Assembly: GCA_037783545.1 (NCBI GenBank)
Contig: JBBELK010000165.1
Location: forward strand, 434,001-498,000
Origin: Henricia sp. BOLD:AAB3569
Lineage: Eukaryota; Echinodermata; Asteroidea; Spinulosida; Echinasteridae
Length of the DNA: 64,000 nucleotides
Reading direction: 5' to 3'
The notes under the pieces were generated by a model. The model made no database searches. It was not told the origin of the DNA and saw only the letters and a program-made list of their open reading frames with translations. This document shows positions 31,766 through 63,635 of this stretch, piece by piece. Every line of letters starts with the position of its first letter. Position 1 is the first letter of the stretch. A program made the translations under genes and the position numbers.

Positions 31766-32781
31766 CAGGCTTCGAAATTCGTGTTCAAAAGGGCACGGCA
31801 ACAATTGCCTTGCCTTTCCCACATTTCAAGGGCATCACGGCAATTCTGTCAATTTAAAAAGGGCATCACGGCAGTTTGCTCGAACTTGGAGGGCACCACA
31901 ACAATCATTAATAGTACTTAGCTGGGGTTGCAGTCTGAGGATTGTCTCTTTTATTTATCCGCGTTGAACATGGTATTGCTTCCACCTCATCGATAAATCA
32001 TTCGCAACGCGCGCGCAACGAAACGCGGTTCCTGCGGCCGCCATTTTGTGTGCTACGCATGTGCAATGACCACGGTTATATCACGAATGTCATGCTAATG
32101 TTCGTACATATTCGTCTTTGGCCGTATTCTGCAATCGACACGTAAGTGCATGTGTACTTCATCATAGTCGTCGACGAGTGCACGCACGTGTTGTACACCG
32201 AACCCATGACCGAACCGCTAACGGATACCAATGAAGCCCTCTCAACATACATGTACAATTTCGCACGGAAACCAGGGCGAAGTTTGATTGAGCGACTACA
32301 GTAAACTATCGACTACAGAGTCACTCGAGCGACGGATATTTTCCGTGCTGTACACCGAACCGCTAACGGATACCAATGAGGCCCGCTCAACATACATGTA
32401 CAATTTCGCACGGAAACCAGGGCGAAGTTCCGTTGTTCGAGGGACTTTCGTCGAACTGTACCCTTAGTACCTGTACACGTAGGCTACCGTGCGTGCTATG
32501 TCATTGTATGTGCTATAAAGCTCGGCGTGGTTTTGCAAAAATTGCGTACGGTTTCGTTGCATTTTTAAACAGCGGTGGAAGAGCTAGTTTTGTCTCCGAA
32601 ATGTGTCACTAAAAGTGGGAAATTTGACATTTTCATATGTGTGTTTTAATGAAGGGCACCGACGGCAGTTAAATAAAAAGGCACGGCAATTTATTGCCGT
32701 GAAATATTCATTATTTTGAGGGCATCGTGGCAATAGCACAGGGCACCGACGGCAATTGCTGTCGGTTATTTCGAGGTCTGC
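31766..32781. mobile_element. CAGGCTTCGAAATT element with 5-bp target duplication (1016 bp)
   Basis: Starts CAGGCTTCGAAATTCG and ends GGTTATTTCGAGGTCTGC, inverted ends, flanked by TTATT on both sides (31761-31765, 32782-32786). Subterminal regions repeat GGGCATCACGGCAATT / GGGCACCGACGGCAATT-type words. The GC-richer interior contains GCGGCCGCCATTTTGTG and a local direct duplication. Smaller relatives with the same ends and 5-bp flanks are at 56237-56440 and 62561-62750. Confidence 0.82.
32188..32428 (+). repeat. Direct duplication inside the 1016-bp element
   Basis: GTTGTACACCGAACC, CCGCTAACGGATACCAATGA and CATGTACAATTTCGCACGGA to GGGCGAAGTT occur twice, at about 32188-32285 and 32347-32428. 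The first copy has a 13-base insertion (ATGACCGAACC region). Confidence 0.85.
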
Positions 32782-32786
32782 TTATT

Positions 32787-33027
32787 TTGTTTTTAACCGA
32801 TTGAAAATACATTTTGAGATATACAAGTTTAATGTCAAAACGCAGGGTTCTGCACGAGTGCGCCTGGACAAAAATCATCAGAGGTGCCTCGACAAAAGAC
32901 TCAGCAGCTCGGAAGATAATTATCCATTTTCCCCTCTAAAAATACTTCAAGTATGGCCATGTCATTCCAAAATAAATTAGGTGTAAAGTCACCAAACGCG
33001 ATTCGCTGGCTGCTGGTGTCCTTACAG
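32787..33027. other. No supported feature
   Basis: A 74-codon plus frame; no motif. Confidence 0.3.
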
Positions 33028-33390
33028 TAATTGATTTACCGGTAGCTTGTGTTGGGAAGAATGAAAGTTAATTACTAATTAACATTCATTCTTCCCGACA
33101 CAATAATTAGGGTTTGTTTTGCTCTTATCCGACGTATATTAGCACTGTGTACTCGGTGCTTTCCCGAGACACTAAGAATAACTTCATTACGTGCTCGGGC
33201 AGGATTCGAACCCACGACCTCCTGCAAACAAGGCAGACGTCTTAACCACTCGACCACCGACCTAACCAGTGTTAAATGGCCGGTTCGAATCAGTTAGCAT
33301 CAAGGATCGCAATTAATCAGTAATTGATTTAGCTTGCGTCGGGGAGAACGAATGTTAATTAGGGTTTGTTTTGCCCTTACCCGACGACGT
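33028..33390 (-). mobile_element. tRNA-derived SINE between direct repeats
   Basis: On the minus strand about 33195-33270 reads GGTGGTCGAGTGGTTAAGAC (A box) and GTGGGTTCGAATCCTGCCCG (B box), a typical SINE head. It is bracketed by two direct copies of CAGTAATTGATTTA ... TTAGGGTTTGTTTTGC ... CTTAYCCGACG at 33028-33135 and 33331-33390. The first copy contains an extra hairpin GGGAAGAATGAAAGTTAATT / AATTAACATTCATTCTTCCC. Confidence 0.6.
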
Positions 33391-33780
33391 ATCATCGTTA
33401 TTGTTCACTTTCCACACACATGTCTCATTGGCAACCCAATCCGCGGTTAATAATGGCTGTTACAGTTGCATGCATTTGTTTGAACAGTGCCTTCATACGG
33501 CAAACAGGGGGTCGGGTCAGTGTCTGCCGCGTAAAGGTGCTGCTCAATGTGCACGGACAAATTGTCGACCAGTGGAAAACACTGAACGTACCGTAGATGG
33601 GTCTTTCCACACTAATAGAGCCTATTTGAAAAAAAAGTCAATAATTCCTTTCAGATGTCTTCAGTTTATCTCAAACATGTCAAAATTAAATTCAATTCCC
33701 TTGAACTGTTCTCCGGAGATAACTTTTGCCCAAAAAGTTAAGAAAATGCTGCCACGACATACATTTCTGAAAAGCTTGTG
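33391..33780. other. No supported gene
   Basis: The 189-codon plus frame at 33371-33940 runs from unique sequence into family I and ACATGTAC repeats and shows no domain. It is not called. Confidence 0.35.
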
Positions 33781-34125
33781 TACAAATTTCCTCTTATACG
33801 GTACTTACATGTACATGTACCGGTACATGTACCCGGTATGTAACTGGACAGGCAAAATTGTGAATTTTTTGTCCGTCCAGTTACATACATGTACATGTAG
33901 ATGTATAATGTACCAGTATCTACGGTACATTAAATTGTAAACAAGGGGTACTGGTACATGTACATGTACATGTACACGTACTGGTACGCTGCTTTGTATT
34001 CCAGTCATGCCAACTTGCAATAGCAGACAGCAGTAGACTAGATTGAATTTCATTGGGGACGGAGCCAGACTATTGATCTGTATGCGAGATTTACATACAT
34101 GTACATGTACGGTACCGTACACACT
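33781..34125. repeat. ACATGTAC-rich tract with hairpin
   Basis: Dense runs of TACATGTACATGTAC, for example 33807-33835 and 33954-33986. In between, GTATGTAACTGGAC (about 33838) and GTCCAGTTACATAC (about 33878) form a 14-bp perfect inverted repeat. The left portion matches the family I element at 18644-18914. Confidence 0.75.
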
Positions 34126-34669
34126 ACAATGTATGCATTTAGAATTTAAGGCCAAAAACAAAGAACTATGTTTGGCGTAAGTTGAAGTCCCTAAAATGAC
34201 TTAGTGACGCAGCTTTTTTTTTCCTGTGTTGAGTGGATTCCAAGCAATAAAGGCATATTTTTAACCAAAACAATCAACAGACTGTGCGTGTCTAAGTAAA
34301 AAAAACCTTTGATGCGCTAATGATATATTTTTTTGCTGTTTTTGAAAAAAGAAAAAAAACTATGACGCGCAAGGTTGAAAGTGAAGCGCGCGCTAACGCT
34401 AAACACAGTTTTTTTTTTTTTTTGTGGCCTAATCCATGTTCAGTAGTGTTCTGTCACTGTTTATTTGTTTAGGTTGGTATGTACATATACCGGTATGAGG
34501 AATTTGTGACCCCCTTCACTGCAATCAGGAATATAGGTGCTTGGGAGTTCACAAATTACCTTGTTATAACAGGAATGGAAACAATTTGGAATGGAAACAA
34601 TGAACAAGAGATTGGGAAGTTTTTGAAAGTTCTCCTGGTTAGGCAGAAAAATTGTATTAACAGTGCTCT
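34126..34669. other. No supported feature
   Basis: Contains a 17-base T run near 34408-34424. Short frames only. Confidence 0.3.
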
Positions 34670-34673
34670 TAAG

Positions 34674-34905
34674 CCTGGTATACACTGGCACTTTTTCGGC
34701 CGACGCGACTCAACTCAACTGGAGCCAACTAGTTGGTGAAAGTTGGTAAGTGTATACCACTTCACGACTCAAATCGGAGTCGGCCGCTTCTAGTCTGAAG
34801 TTGTCTGAACTAGTCTGAAGTTTTTCAGCAGTGTTTAAAAAACTAGGCCCGACTTTCAGTTGAGTTGAGTCGCGTCGTCATGTGCCAGTGACTCGGTGTA
34901 TTGAC
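34674..34905. mobile_element. TIR element with GACGCGACTCAACTCAACT ends
   Basis: Left: TTAAGCCTGGTATACACTGG, then CGACGCGACTCAACTCAACT. Right: GTTGAGTTGAGTCGCGTCGT followed by GTGCCAGTGACTCGG, the inverted counterpart. TTAA is present at the left border only. Confidence 0.6.
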
Positions 34906-35045
34906 CCCTTTCGAACACGTGCGAATACGCCATTTTGGGAGTCAAATAATGCTGAGTCATTGTGGAAGCGATGTGTGTGCGCGTTGTTTGTGTCTCTGGT
35001 GGGCGTAACGCGGATTAATTTACCAATGGGAGCCTCAGCATAGCG

Positions 35046-35625
35046 CGTTATTGTATTGAATACATGTGGGTCATTCCCAAAATTAGGGGTCCAAAATTGT
35101 TGGTGTCCCAGTTACATACGACACTCTCTGCTTCAAAAATCACCCCTCCTGATCACAAATTCTTAGTAATGGCCTAGGGGGCAGCATAATTTTTTTCAAT
35201 ATTTTGTTCTCCGATTCCTGAAAAATATTTAAAACAAAAGACCATAAAAGCTTATTTGTTCCATGGTATTGAATAGGAGTTTGGTGTCCCGGGTTACATG
35301 TACATACGCCAATGAAAATTGGATGTAGAATGAGTTTGCATTAACCTTGGTGCCATATTTACACACAAACATTAAATTTAAGTGGCATTTGTTGAAATAA
35401 AAATAATTATTATCTACTGGGAAACCACTTTCAATCACTAAAAACACTTGGAAATCTTAAAAAGCATGTGACACTTTTGGACCCCTAATTTTGGGAATGA
35501 CCCATGTAGCTGCCATCTTGTGGGGCACCTTATGTTACTCAAAACTGTTCAAAATGTGCAACCATGCATGTCCTCAAGGAACAAAGATACTGCCCCACAA
35601 GATGACGGCTATTCAATATGGTCTA
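35046..35625. mobile_element. MITE family J, copy 2, interrupted
   Basis: Left remnant TTGTATTGAATA and right part TAGCTGCCATCTTGTGGGGC to CGGCTATTCAATATGGTCTA together make one family J element. The element at 35063-35506 splits it at the TA of GAATA|GCCGCC. Confidence 0.7.
35063..35506. mobile_element. GGGTCATTCC element inserted at TA, copy 1 (444 bp)
   Basis: Starts CATGTGGGTCATTCCCAAAA and ends TTTTGGGAATGACCCATG. The inverted match GGGTCATTCCCAAAATTAGG continues through GGTCCAAAA (29 bases). TA flanks both sides, and the host element J gives the uninterrupted site. The interior has two GGTGTCC...GTTACATAC/G words. No transposase. Confidence 0.82.
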
Positions 35626-36105
35626 TTAAAAAGATACTACAGTGTATGTACCGTAGTTTGTGTTGAATAACTTCACAGGTTGTTTATCATTTTTTTAATC
35701 ACTCTAAAAAATTTCCATAACTCGTTAAGTACGATTTTTATTTCCATGGTATACCATTACATGAAGACCATTTTATTTTTATATACATGTACTGTAATTA
35801 GAATTGGTGACATTTTGTCCAGTCTCAAATGCACAGCTGCTCCTGTATATTGCATACTGTGGCCATGCAATTACGTGTACATTTTGTAAACAGTGTACAC
35901 GTCATGCTCATTGCTTCTGAATATGGGTCAAGATGGGCCCACCCTGTGGACAATTGACGCACCATTGTGCATATTGTGATGAAGCTCAGCTCTTGTTGAC
36001 ATTTACATGTACATACAATATACCAGGTACCTGTATAAAACATACGTTAATATGTGTATTGTTGGTGTGTTACATGTGCTGTTGTGCTAATGCTATGATA
36101 AGATG
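35626..36105. other. No supported feature
   Basis: Short frames on both strands; no motif or shared repeat. Confidence 0.3.
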
Positions 36106-36390
36106 TACAGTCAAACCCCGATAATAAGAGCACTGTTAATACAACATTCTGCTTATAACAAGGAACATTTTAGGTCTCAACCCATTGTCCTTTATTGTTT
36201 ACATTCCTGATAATACAAGGTTCCTGTTTATACAAGTTCCTGTTAATAAGAGGTCCTTGGGACTTTGCAGATTACCTTCTTATATAAGGAACCTTGTATT
36301 ATCAGGAATGAAGAACATACATGTACTGGTAGGATTGGGACCAAAATTTGGTCTCGTTACCAGTGTATAGCAGAATGTTATATAAAGGAA
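36106..36390. mobile_element. pogo/Tigger-like element, one end visible
   Basis: Left end TACAGTCAAACCCCGATAAT resembles pogo/Tigger TIRs. Inside, TGATAATACAAGGTTCCTG and AAGGAACCTTGTATTATCAG form an inverted pair. The right terminal repeat is not recognisable. Confidence 0.5.
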
Positions 36391-36453
36391 ATTCAAATTG
36401 TCGCAATATGAAGGTCTGTGCTTTCTTTTGTGATAACATGTACACGTACTTAA

Positions 36454-36809
36454 AGGAGCGTGACCAGAGTTTCGGGAAAATAGTTTTCGATGTAACTTAC
36501 CAATATTATCAAGTAACTCCCATACACACCCATGTCCCAAAAACCCAAAAACATTCGCATTTTCCAGTAAAAAATTGAACAAAACTATCGAGTATGCTTT
36601 CAGCGGATAAACGTTGATACTGGAAAATTAGTTTACAAATAATCGGTGGATTTTCGACGATATCCTCGGAAATATGCGGCCTAGAAGCGCGGGAGTTTCA
36701 GTTTCGTAATCAGAAAAATATAACGGATGTTATGATATAAAAATCTCATGACCCATAAGGTAAGTCCCGGGGAGTTATGGGTAAAAAAAAGTGATCTGGT
36801 CACACTCCT
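36454..36809 (+). mobile_element. TTAA-flanked MITE family L, copy 1
   Basis: AGGAGCGTGACCAGAGTTTC at the left and GATCTGGTCACACTCCT at the right, with TTAA on both sides (36450-36453, 36810-36813). A full copy in the opposite orientation is at 53360-53718, sharing CTTACCTTATGGGTCATGAG, ATATCGTCGAAAATCCACCG and the rest of the interior. Confidence 0.9.
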
Positions 36810-36813
36810 TTAA

Positions 36814-37336
36814 TACAGTAGCTCAGCATCTGGAAGGAGGATGCCAGTGCTGTATGTAATTAAACAATTTTCAATAAGCAGTACATGCACATGTACATGT
36901 AGGCCCGTGCATTTTTAAATAATTTACTATTATTTAAACAAAAACAAAACAAAAAAACAAATTGGTTTTATTTTCGATCGAGTATTCGATATTCAATGCA
37001 TGAATTTTTTCCAAGATTTTGAAAAAAAAAAATAACCATGAAAATAATTGATTTTATAACATCCGAACTCACAGCTCACAGGAAGTTACATTAGCCTATT
37101 TATTGCCGAATTTGCCGCCTAAAAAAACAAAATCTGGGTTCAAACTATAGACTTCATGTTGTAACTTGCAAAGCAGTCTCTCGCCCGAAAAGTTTTGGCA
37201 GTGATTATTGTCGGCCCTTGTACACTGAACTCGTGGTTGGATGCAAATATGGCATCAAAGCAGTCGTTTCGGCAAAGGAAAAAGGTTTTTCATTCTTTCT
37301 AGCTGAAGGACATATTTGGTTTGGAGTGGTAAAAGC
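36814..37336. other. No supported feature
   Basis: Contains ATTCGATATTC-type words similar to the start of the following direct repeat, and A-rich tracts. Confidence 0.3.
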
Positions 37337-37972
37337 ACATACATGTACCTAATATTCGATTTGGTAAAATGCTATTCGAATTTTCGATGGCAGTCGAATA
37401 TTCAAATATTTGATTCTAAAGTGTGACGTCAGTTGCCATGGTAATTGGGTCTAAACAGTCGCTGGTAATCTGAAACGTCCATTGGTATAGAGCAGGGAAA
37501 CAGTGTAGACCCAAAAACCATGGCAACACACAAAGGGTGACGTTTTCACTTTAGTAGTCTATTATAAGCAGAATGTTTTAAGGTAGAGTACATGATAGGT
37601 AAATTGTATTACAAAGGGCGTTATTTCAACTCGTGATTAAAAGCCCACGTTGATAAAACTGCCGTGTAGAAATATCAGCCAAATAGAGGCAGTAATACTT
37701 CAGAAAACTTGAAAAATCCATTCATGGCTTTTGTGTCGAGTTGAATGGTAAAACAGTCTTTTGCAAAATACTTTTAGCAAACCACCTTCAGCTGTTAATT
37801 TCTCACACAATACCATTTTGGACAGAAATAAATTCATGTGGTATTTGGTACCATTGTTATTAACTCTTTTAGTAAGGTTTTTCTTGTCAACTCCAAACAA
37901 ATTGGGGTCGCTGCAAATTATGTATGGTACATGTACACTACTCTACGGTACCTTTAAAGCCTAGCGTACATG
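37337..37972. repeat. Long direct repeat, left copy (D1)
   Basis: ACATGTACCTAATATTCGAT to GCCTAGCGTACATGT, repeated in the same orientation at 41309-41945. It contains a family G MITE (about 37418-37560) and a TTAA-flanked family F element (37582-37953). The last 15-18 bases are the beginning of a family B element. Confidence 0.9.
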
Positions 37973-38169
37973 TGTGTAGGGATATGATACACGACACATT
38001 CTTGTTACAAAACAGACCCCAAAATGAATAACACATGTCACCATCGTTTACCTTGTGAAGATATTTGAAATAGTCCATAGAAACATAAAAAGTAGCTGCT
38101 GGAGCAAGACAACTCAAAACTACAGATACAGCGGCCCTTAAAGTGAGAAGAGAGAGAAATCTTCTGTAC

Positions 38170-39284
38170 ATAACTTGGTGTCCTTTGAGGGCACATTTCT
38201 CACACTGGACAGAGAATTTTCCAGAACATTGAAGTTGTTATTTAAAGTATGTCTGATACTATGCAACATGACATACACAAAATAATAGAAATACATTTTA
38301 ACCAAAACAGATAGAGTTGTATTCAGGTGGACACCATTATGTACACAAGATGTGGTATTGATCTTCATGAAGTAACTATTGAGATCCGAGTTGACAACTA
38401 AACCGCGAGTCTTAAAATATTGCACTGACCCATAACCATAGAAAGACGTGATAGAAAAGTCATGGAATCCAAAGCTCTTACAATGGCCAAGGTTATCCAT
38501 GACAAATAATTGTACATAACGCGGACACCAAATTGTTAATATAACTTGGTTTCCGATCCTTTGAGAGCACATTTCTCACACTGGGCAGATAATTTTCCAG
38601 AACATTGAAGTTGTTATTTAAAGTATGTCTGATACTATTCAACAAGACATACACAAAATAATAGAAATACATTTTAACCAAAACGGAGAGTGTTGTGTTC
38701 AGGTGGACACCGTTATGTACACAAGATGTGGTATTGATCTTTATAAAGTAACTATTGAGATCCGAGTTGACAACTAAACCGCGAGTCTTAAAATATTGCA
38801 CTGACCCATAACCATAGAAAGACATGATAGAAAAGTCATGGAATCCAAAGCTCTTACAATGGCCAAGGTTATCCATGACATAATTGTACATAACGCAGAC
38901 ACCAAATTGTTAATATAACTTGGTTTCCGATCCTTTGAGAGCACATTTCTCACACTGGGCAGATAATTTTCCAGAACATTGAAGTTGTTATTTAAAGTAT
39001 GTCTGATACTATTCAACAGGACATACACAAAATAATAGAAATACATTTTAACCAAAACGGAGAGAGTTGTGTTCAGGTGGACACCGTTATGTACACAAGA
39101 TGTGGTATTGATCTTCATGAAGTAACTATTGAGATCCGATTTGACAACTAAATAGTGTTTTAAAATATTGCACTGACCCATAACCATAGAAATACATGAT
39201 AGAAAAGTCATGGAATCCAAAGCTCTTACAATGGCCAAGGTTATCCATGACAAATAATTGTACATAACGCAGACACCAAATTGT
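38170..39284 (-). repeat. Three tandem copies of a ~372-bp unit with conserved minus-strand frame
   Basis: Copies 38170-38540, 38541-38914 and 38915-39284 start ATAACTTGGTNTCC and contain GCACATTTCTCACACTGG, GTGGACACC(A/G)TTATGTAC and TGGAATCCAAAGCTCTTACA. On the minus strand, long frames (145, 133 and 164 codons) run through each copy and encode related peptides (for example MYFYYFVYV, SIRHTLNNNFNVLEN, KINTTSCVHNGVHLNTTLSV). Copy 3 carries a frameshifting deletion near 39154. I do not recognise the peptide and do not call a gene. Confidence 0.9.
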
Positions 39285-39832
39285 TAGTATGTTTTTTCTT
39301 AACTCTTCCCTTCTGTCTTCCTTATGTGATGCACTTCAAACAGCGCCTTCTGTCTGTGGTTTATTGCAATGAAATCTTCAAAGTTGAAAAAGGCTACCTT
39401 TTATTGATTTTACATCCAAACACACAAAAGCATGTCTTGCTGAACAAGTAATCCATCATATTAAGCAAAGATTAGGCAAAAAGTTGTTTAGCATGTCATA
39501 GGCCCTTTAAACATTGGCCTAGTGCTTTGTGTGCTGCATTAGACCAGCCGGTCCAGTGCTTTGTCATTTCCCCCAAATTTAAACAGCAACCGTATGTTTT
39601 CCCGGCTGTGGTCCAGTAAAAATATCTTTGGTCTAGTCAAACTTTAGAGTTACTAGCCCTGAAGTCTAGTAGATTGTTATCCAAAATTTGAGCCCCGTGG
39701 CACCCATGCCTGGTCCTCCACTACTGGCCATGTGTAAACACCCCTAGATGCCTTTAGGAAGCGAACTTCAGACTCTTTGCGGATGGAATCAACATCATCA
39801 ATCTAAAAGAAAGATTCAATAAGTTCATTATA

Positions 39833-39985
39833 CAGTAAACTCTCCTTATAATTCCCTGATATAAAGCTCCTTTTTTTGGAGACCCGGCCATCAATCTATT
39901 AATTGTGTATGCATTGGTTATTGCACTTTCTGAATAACACTCGCATTATTGGTCCTGTGAAGAGAGCTATAACGTGAGTTTACTG
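39833..39985. mobile_element. pogo/Tigger-like MITE, copy 2
   Basis: CAGTAAACTCTCCTTATAAT to GCTATAACGTGAGTTTACTG, TA on both sides, same ends as 17350-17533. Confidence 0.7.
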
Positions 39986-41270
39986 TATAAGTTAAAAACA
40001 ATCTTAGAACAAATCATAGGCAAAATTGTTGAAACAATTGATAGGTGCATAATACTGTAGGCCAGACACTGTACATAACAGGTAGCCATTTTGCATTGAC
40101 CTTAGATCTTGGTGTCCGAATTATGTACGTCATAAATCAATACCAAACCCCATCAAAAATATTTTTTTCCTGTCAAAATGCACCGTTTCTAATTGAATCA
40201 AGTTAGATGACTCCCATTACGAAAATTGAACAATTCTTATCCTCAAGAAACAAAGCGGTTGGAATTGTTGTTAGAACATAACGCGGACCCCAAATTCAGG
40301 CCGCCATATTTACAAAAATCGGCGAGAAACGGGTTGGACTTTCCCCAAAATACGAAACACTTTAGGCTCTCGTTGTTGTTTTCAAGCCCTAGATTTTGCA
40401 TCGTAAAACAAACATTACATTTACCATTTGTGACATACGTTTTAGCATTCTGGCGATAGGGATTTTCAAGAAATGTGGGCGCCGATGGCGCAAATACTTA
40501 CCCACGTTTTTTTCCACTAATGTACATAACTCGTGTCCAGTTACCGGACACGAAGCAACATCGCACCGCTTCACAGAACGTAACCAGCCACGACCAACTT
40601 TGGTCACGCCACATGAAAAAACAACTCCTCAGCTTGCTAAAAATATGCACCGTTGAATATTCAAACTTCCACATGTCTGCACAGAGTACCGTTGTTTGTA
40701 CATAACGCATGGACACGAAAAACCAAAGCGACAGGAAACCAGTCATTACCGCTCGCTGCTGATTCGAGACCCTCTATAATGTTGATATTTTGTGAAGTAT
40801 TTGCACGTGCACAGTGTACACGTTGGAGTTTGATAGTACCGTAGATGTTTGCATGTGTCTAAATGGGTGCGGGGCTGCACCTCAACAAAGGCGGACACGA
40901 AGAGTTATGTACAGAAACCAAAAATTTGATTTCGTCAGAAAAATAAGCAACAAACTGTTTACTGTTTTTGTTGCTATAAATGGCTTTAATTAGTTAGTTT
41001 GAATGATTTGAAACTGATTTTCTTTAAAAAAAATTATTACTCTGTAGTTAAACACCACTTTAAAAAAAAGCAGTGCCGCAGATGTAACACTGGCATTCTC
41101 ATTTAGGGGGTTAATTTCCATTTGCTTTATTCATAAAAAAAACAATTCTTACATAAATGCTTCCACATGTGGTATGTCTAGGTTCCTTAGGTTATAAACT
41201 TTAACATTAAGCCATTTTCAATTAAGTCTTACCCGAAGAAATGTTTTGAAATGCAACAACACGGAACCCT
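39986..41270. other. Interior of the 3.34-kb unit, no gene
   Basis: Several copies of TGTACATAAC followed by a GGACAC word in either orientation (about 40071, 40111, 40274, 40523, 40697, 40892). Overlapping short frames on both strands; no protein motif. Confidence 0.5.
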
Positions 41271-41308
41271 TTTTTCAAATACTGAAATGTGTCATGTATC
41301 ATATCCCT

Positions 41309-41945
41309 GCACATGTACCTAATATTCGATTTGGTAAAATGCTATTCGAATTTTCGATGGCAGTCGAATATTCAAATATTTGATTCGTTTGGCGCAGCCT
41401 CTAAAGTGTGACGTCAGTTGCCATGGTAATTGGGTCTAAACAGTCGCTGGTAATCTGAAACGTCCATTGGTATAGCGCAGGGAAACGGTGTAGACCCAAA
41501 AACCATGGCACACAAAGGGTGACGTTTTCACTTTAGTAGTCCACAAGCAGAATGTTTTAAGGTAGAGTACATGATACCCCCGGTAGGTAAATTGTATTAC
41601 AAAGGGTGTTACATGTATTTCAACTCGTGATTAAAAGCCTACGTTGATAAAACTGCCGTGTAGAAATATCAGCCGCATAGAGGCAGTAATACTTCAGAAA
41701 ACTTGAAAAATCCATTCATGGCTTTTGTGTCGAGTTGAATGATAAAACAGTCTTTTGCAAAATACTTTTAGCAAACCACCTTCAGCTGTTAATTTCTCAC
41801 ACAATACCATTTTGGACAGAAATAAATCCATGTGGTATTTGGTATCATTGTTAACTCTTTTAGTAAGGTTTTTCTTGTCAACTGCAAACTGCAAATTATG
41901 TACATGTACACTATTCTACGGTACCTTTAAAGCCTAGCGTACATG
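41309..41945. repeat. Long direct repeat, right copy (D2)
   Basis: Matches 37337-37972 with small indels: a 14-base GTTTGGCGCAGCCT insertion near 41389 and CCCCGGTA near 41580. It includes family G (about 41401-41540) and family F (41561-41936, TTAA at both ends). Here the following family B element is complete. Confidence 0.9.
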
Positions 41946-42448
41946 TACATGTACATGTACATCGACATTGCAACTGGAAGCAACTAGTGGCAACTGGTGT
42001 TTCTGGTAACTGGAAGCAATACAGTTGCTTAAAAAGGTTGATGTACGCGCACTTGCAACTCCTGACAACTGGAAAAATCTCAGTTGCCGCGAGTTGCTCA
42101 TGTTCTACTTTCTGGCAACTTCATGTACCGGTAGTTGTACCCATTCCAGTCAGTTGCGTCGATGTACGCGTACTTGCCACTGGTTGCTCGTGTGCATCTA
42201 ATCACATGCGCGCACATCGACAGCAACTGCAAGCAACAGTTGCTTCCAGTTGCGAGGTTAATGTACTCTAGGCTTTACCGAGTTGCCGTGTCGATGTGCG
42301 TGCTCTGGAAATGTAGACATGGCTGGATGCTCTCAGTTGCCGCTAGTTGCACTAATGATCAGTTGCTGTCGATGAGCGTGCTACGCACACTTCTACAGCA
42401 ACTGATCAGTTGAGTTGCTTCCAGTTGCAAGGTCGATGTACACTAGGC
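41941..42448. mobile_element. TTAA-flanked element family B, copy 1
   Basis: AGCCTAGCGTACATGTACAT at the left and GATGTACACTAGGC at the right, TTAA at both borders (41937-41940 shared with family F, 42449-42452). The interior is a dense field of CAACTGG / CCAGTTG words, more than twenty of them in both orientations. It ends only 53 bases before the HIPK coding-exon acceptor. Confidence 0.85.
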
Positions 42449-42452
42449 TTAA

Positions 42453-63469
<21,017 letters not shown>

Positions 63470-63635
63470 GTGAGTTTTTGTTGTCAGGAAATCATTATTT
63501 TGTCCCTCCCAAGTGGGCATGTGAATAAAATCACATTTTAACCCCTTGACCTTGTATTTATACACACAAGCTGGCTGAAATTCTAGGACTTTGTAAGTTG
63601 TGCTTTGGTACAATTTCCAAAGGTGGTTCAATTAA
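63470..63635 (+). other. Start of HIPK intron 7
   Basis: Donor GTGAGT at 63470. The remaining sequence up to the TTAA at 63632 is unassigned. Confidence 0.6.

Larger units (their letters stand above)
37973..41313. mobile_element. 3.34-kb unit with 28-bp inverted ends between direct repeats
   Basis: Left end TGTGTAGGGATATGATACAC and right end GTATCATATCCCTGCACA are inverted repeats extending about 28 bases (through GACACATT) with two mismatches. Inside: the triple tandem repeat 38170-39284, a pogo-like MITE 39833-39985, and a 39.99-40.95 kb segment with several TGTACATAAC...GGACAC words. No transposase or reverse transcriptase domain is recognisable. It is a composite non-autonomous element or an old, decayed transposon; mechanism unknown. 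Confidence 0.65.

Noticed and set aside
33371..33940. 189-codon plus-strand frame, the second longest in the window
   Set aside because: It runs from unique sequence through family I and ACATGTAC repeats, has no domain and no supporting splice structure; its second half is repeat translation.
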